Part shown: one piece after another, positions 6,397-6,679 of the stretch
Layout: every line of letters starts with the position of its first letter
Numbering within the stretch: the first letter of the stretch is position 1
Assembly (NCBI GenBank): GCA_024644425.1
Contig: JAHELA010000023.1
Span: 8,637 to 15,315, forward strand
DNA length: 6,679 nucleotides
Origin: Nitrosomonadaceae bacterium
GTDB taxonomy: Bacteria > Pseudomonadota > Gammaproteobacteria > Burkholderiales > Nitrosomonadaceae
Direction of reading: 5' to 3'
Translations under genes and position numbers: made by a program
Notes under the pieces: generated by a model
Seen by the model: the letters and a program-made list of their open reading frames with translations, nothing else
Told to the model about the DNA's origin: nothing
Databases searched by the model: none

Positions 6397-6405
6397 ATTA
6401 TATCA
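6397..6405 (-). promoter_or_regulatory. Extended -10 promoter, likely driving the porin
   Basis: On the minus strand this reads TGATATAAT, a perfect extended -10 element (TGnTATAAT). No good -35 is present 16-18 bases upstream, which is acceptable for extended -10 promoters. Transcription would start near 6390, giving a leader of about 260 bases before the porin ATG, with an inverted repeat and a mini-ORF in it. Confidence 0.5.
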
Positions 6406-6597
6406 GCGTATGTAGCATTTGATCTTACCAGAAATATAGTGTTGATTATCGTTCCCAAACAACTAATCCACATGAAAAATGTGACAGGCCAAACAAGCAT
6501 AAAATAATTGACTGGGTATAACTGATCTTTTTATGGCCATGAAAACCACTTCAAACGTAAACATATAAAGCCTTCCAGTAAAATCTAAATGTCTGGA

Positions 6598-6679
6598 TTA
6601 TTTTCTCTTCCCCCATGAATCTTTCAGTGTTACAGCACGATTGAACACTGGCCTACCTGGCTTTGTATCCTTTCTATCA
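6598..6679 (-). CDS. glnS: Glutaminyl-tRNA synthetase GlnS, C-terminal fragment (cut by window edge)
   Basis: GlnS charges tRNA-Gln with glutamine in the cytoplasm. Only the last 26 codons and stop are in the window. The minus-strand translation ends DRKDTKPGRPVFNRAVTLKD followed by SWGKRK and TAA (stop complement at 6598-6600). This matches the end of the C-terminal anticodon-binding beta-barrel of bacterial GlnS, where the E. coli protein has KPVFNRTVGLRDTW. The gene enters from the right and reads toward the porin, same strand, but 469 bases separate them and a separate promoter candidate lies between, so they are probably not co-transcribed. The fragment is short, but the PVFNR-V-L-D-W pattern is distinctive. 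It supports a proteobacterial origin, because many other bacteria lack GlnS and use GatCAB. Confidence 0.88.
   Translation of the reverse strand, partial: DRKDTKPGRPVFNRAVTLKDSWGKRK

Larger units (their letters stand above)
6129..6597 (-). other. Intergenic region between glnS and the porin gene
   Basis: This 469-bp stretch has no supported protein gene. It is markedly AT-rich. On the minus strand it contains, in order from glnS, a small 15-base dyad CACAT-GAAAA-ATGTG (6469-6483), an imperfect stem GATTA/TAATC (6444-6468), an extended -10 promoter, an inverted repeat, a short TGTTG/CAACA stem (6308-6325), a weaker promoter candidate, the mini-ORF and the porin ribosome-binding site. Together these suggest a regulated leader for the porin. 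Confidence 0.5.

Noticed and set aside
6574..6597. TCCAG/CTGGA stem just after the glnS stop as a terminator
   Set aside because: Only five base pairs with a 14-base loop and no T-run on the minus strand; too weak to call.
1..6679. CRISPR array, tRNA, rRNA, insertion sequence or prophage genes
   Set aside because: No regularly spaced repeats, cloverleaf-like sequence, transposase or phage motifs were seen on either strand.

Overview
The window is AT-rich and looks like a proteobacterial chromosome. The inference rests on a urease operon of bacterial type, an outer-membrane porin with a Sec signal peptide (so Gram-negative), and the C-terminal end of a bacterial glutaminyl-tRNA synthetase (GlnS), an enzyme mostly found in gamma- and betaproteobacteria. 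I cannot name the genus from sequence alone.

Region 1 (1-4635, + strand) is a urease operon that enters at the left edge. In order it holds: ureB (beta subunit, N-terminus cut off by the window), ureC (alpha subunit, complete with all active-site residues), ureA (gamma subunit, complete), a 379-bp gap, then the accessory genes ureE (nickel chaperone), ureF and ureG (GTPase). Having ureA downstream of ureC is unusual; the common order is A-B-C. No ureD/ureH is recognisable here, so it should lie upstream or elsewhere. The gap between ureA and ureE carries an unidentified reading frame that is open for 96 codons but has no ATG start. It may be a decayed gene.

Region 2 (4636-4820) separates two convergent transcription units. 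It holds a bulged hairpin just after ureG and a perfect 14-bp terminator stem whose T-run serves the minus-strand porin gene.

Region 3 (4821-6128, - strand) is a porin of about 435 residues with a signal peptide and two close cysteine pairs. Its left neighbour is urease. A role in urea or amide uptake is possible, but this is inference from position only.

Region 4 (6129-6597) is a 469-bp AT-rich stretch upstream of the porin. It holds a strong extended -10 promoter candidate, inverted repeats, and a six-codon mini-ORF with a strong ribosome-binding site, suggesting a long regulated leader. Region 5 (6598-6679, - strand) is the last 26 codons of glnS.

Together, UreA, UreB and UreC form the cytoplasmic nickel enzyme that splits urea to ammonia and carbon dioxide. 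UreE delivers nickel, and UreF and UreG (with UreD, not seen) load it into the carbamylated-lysine centre of UreC.
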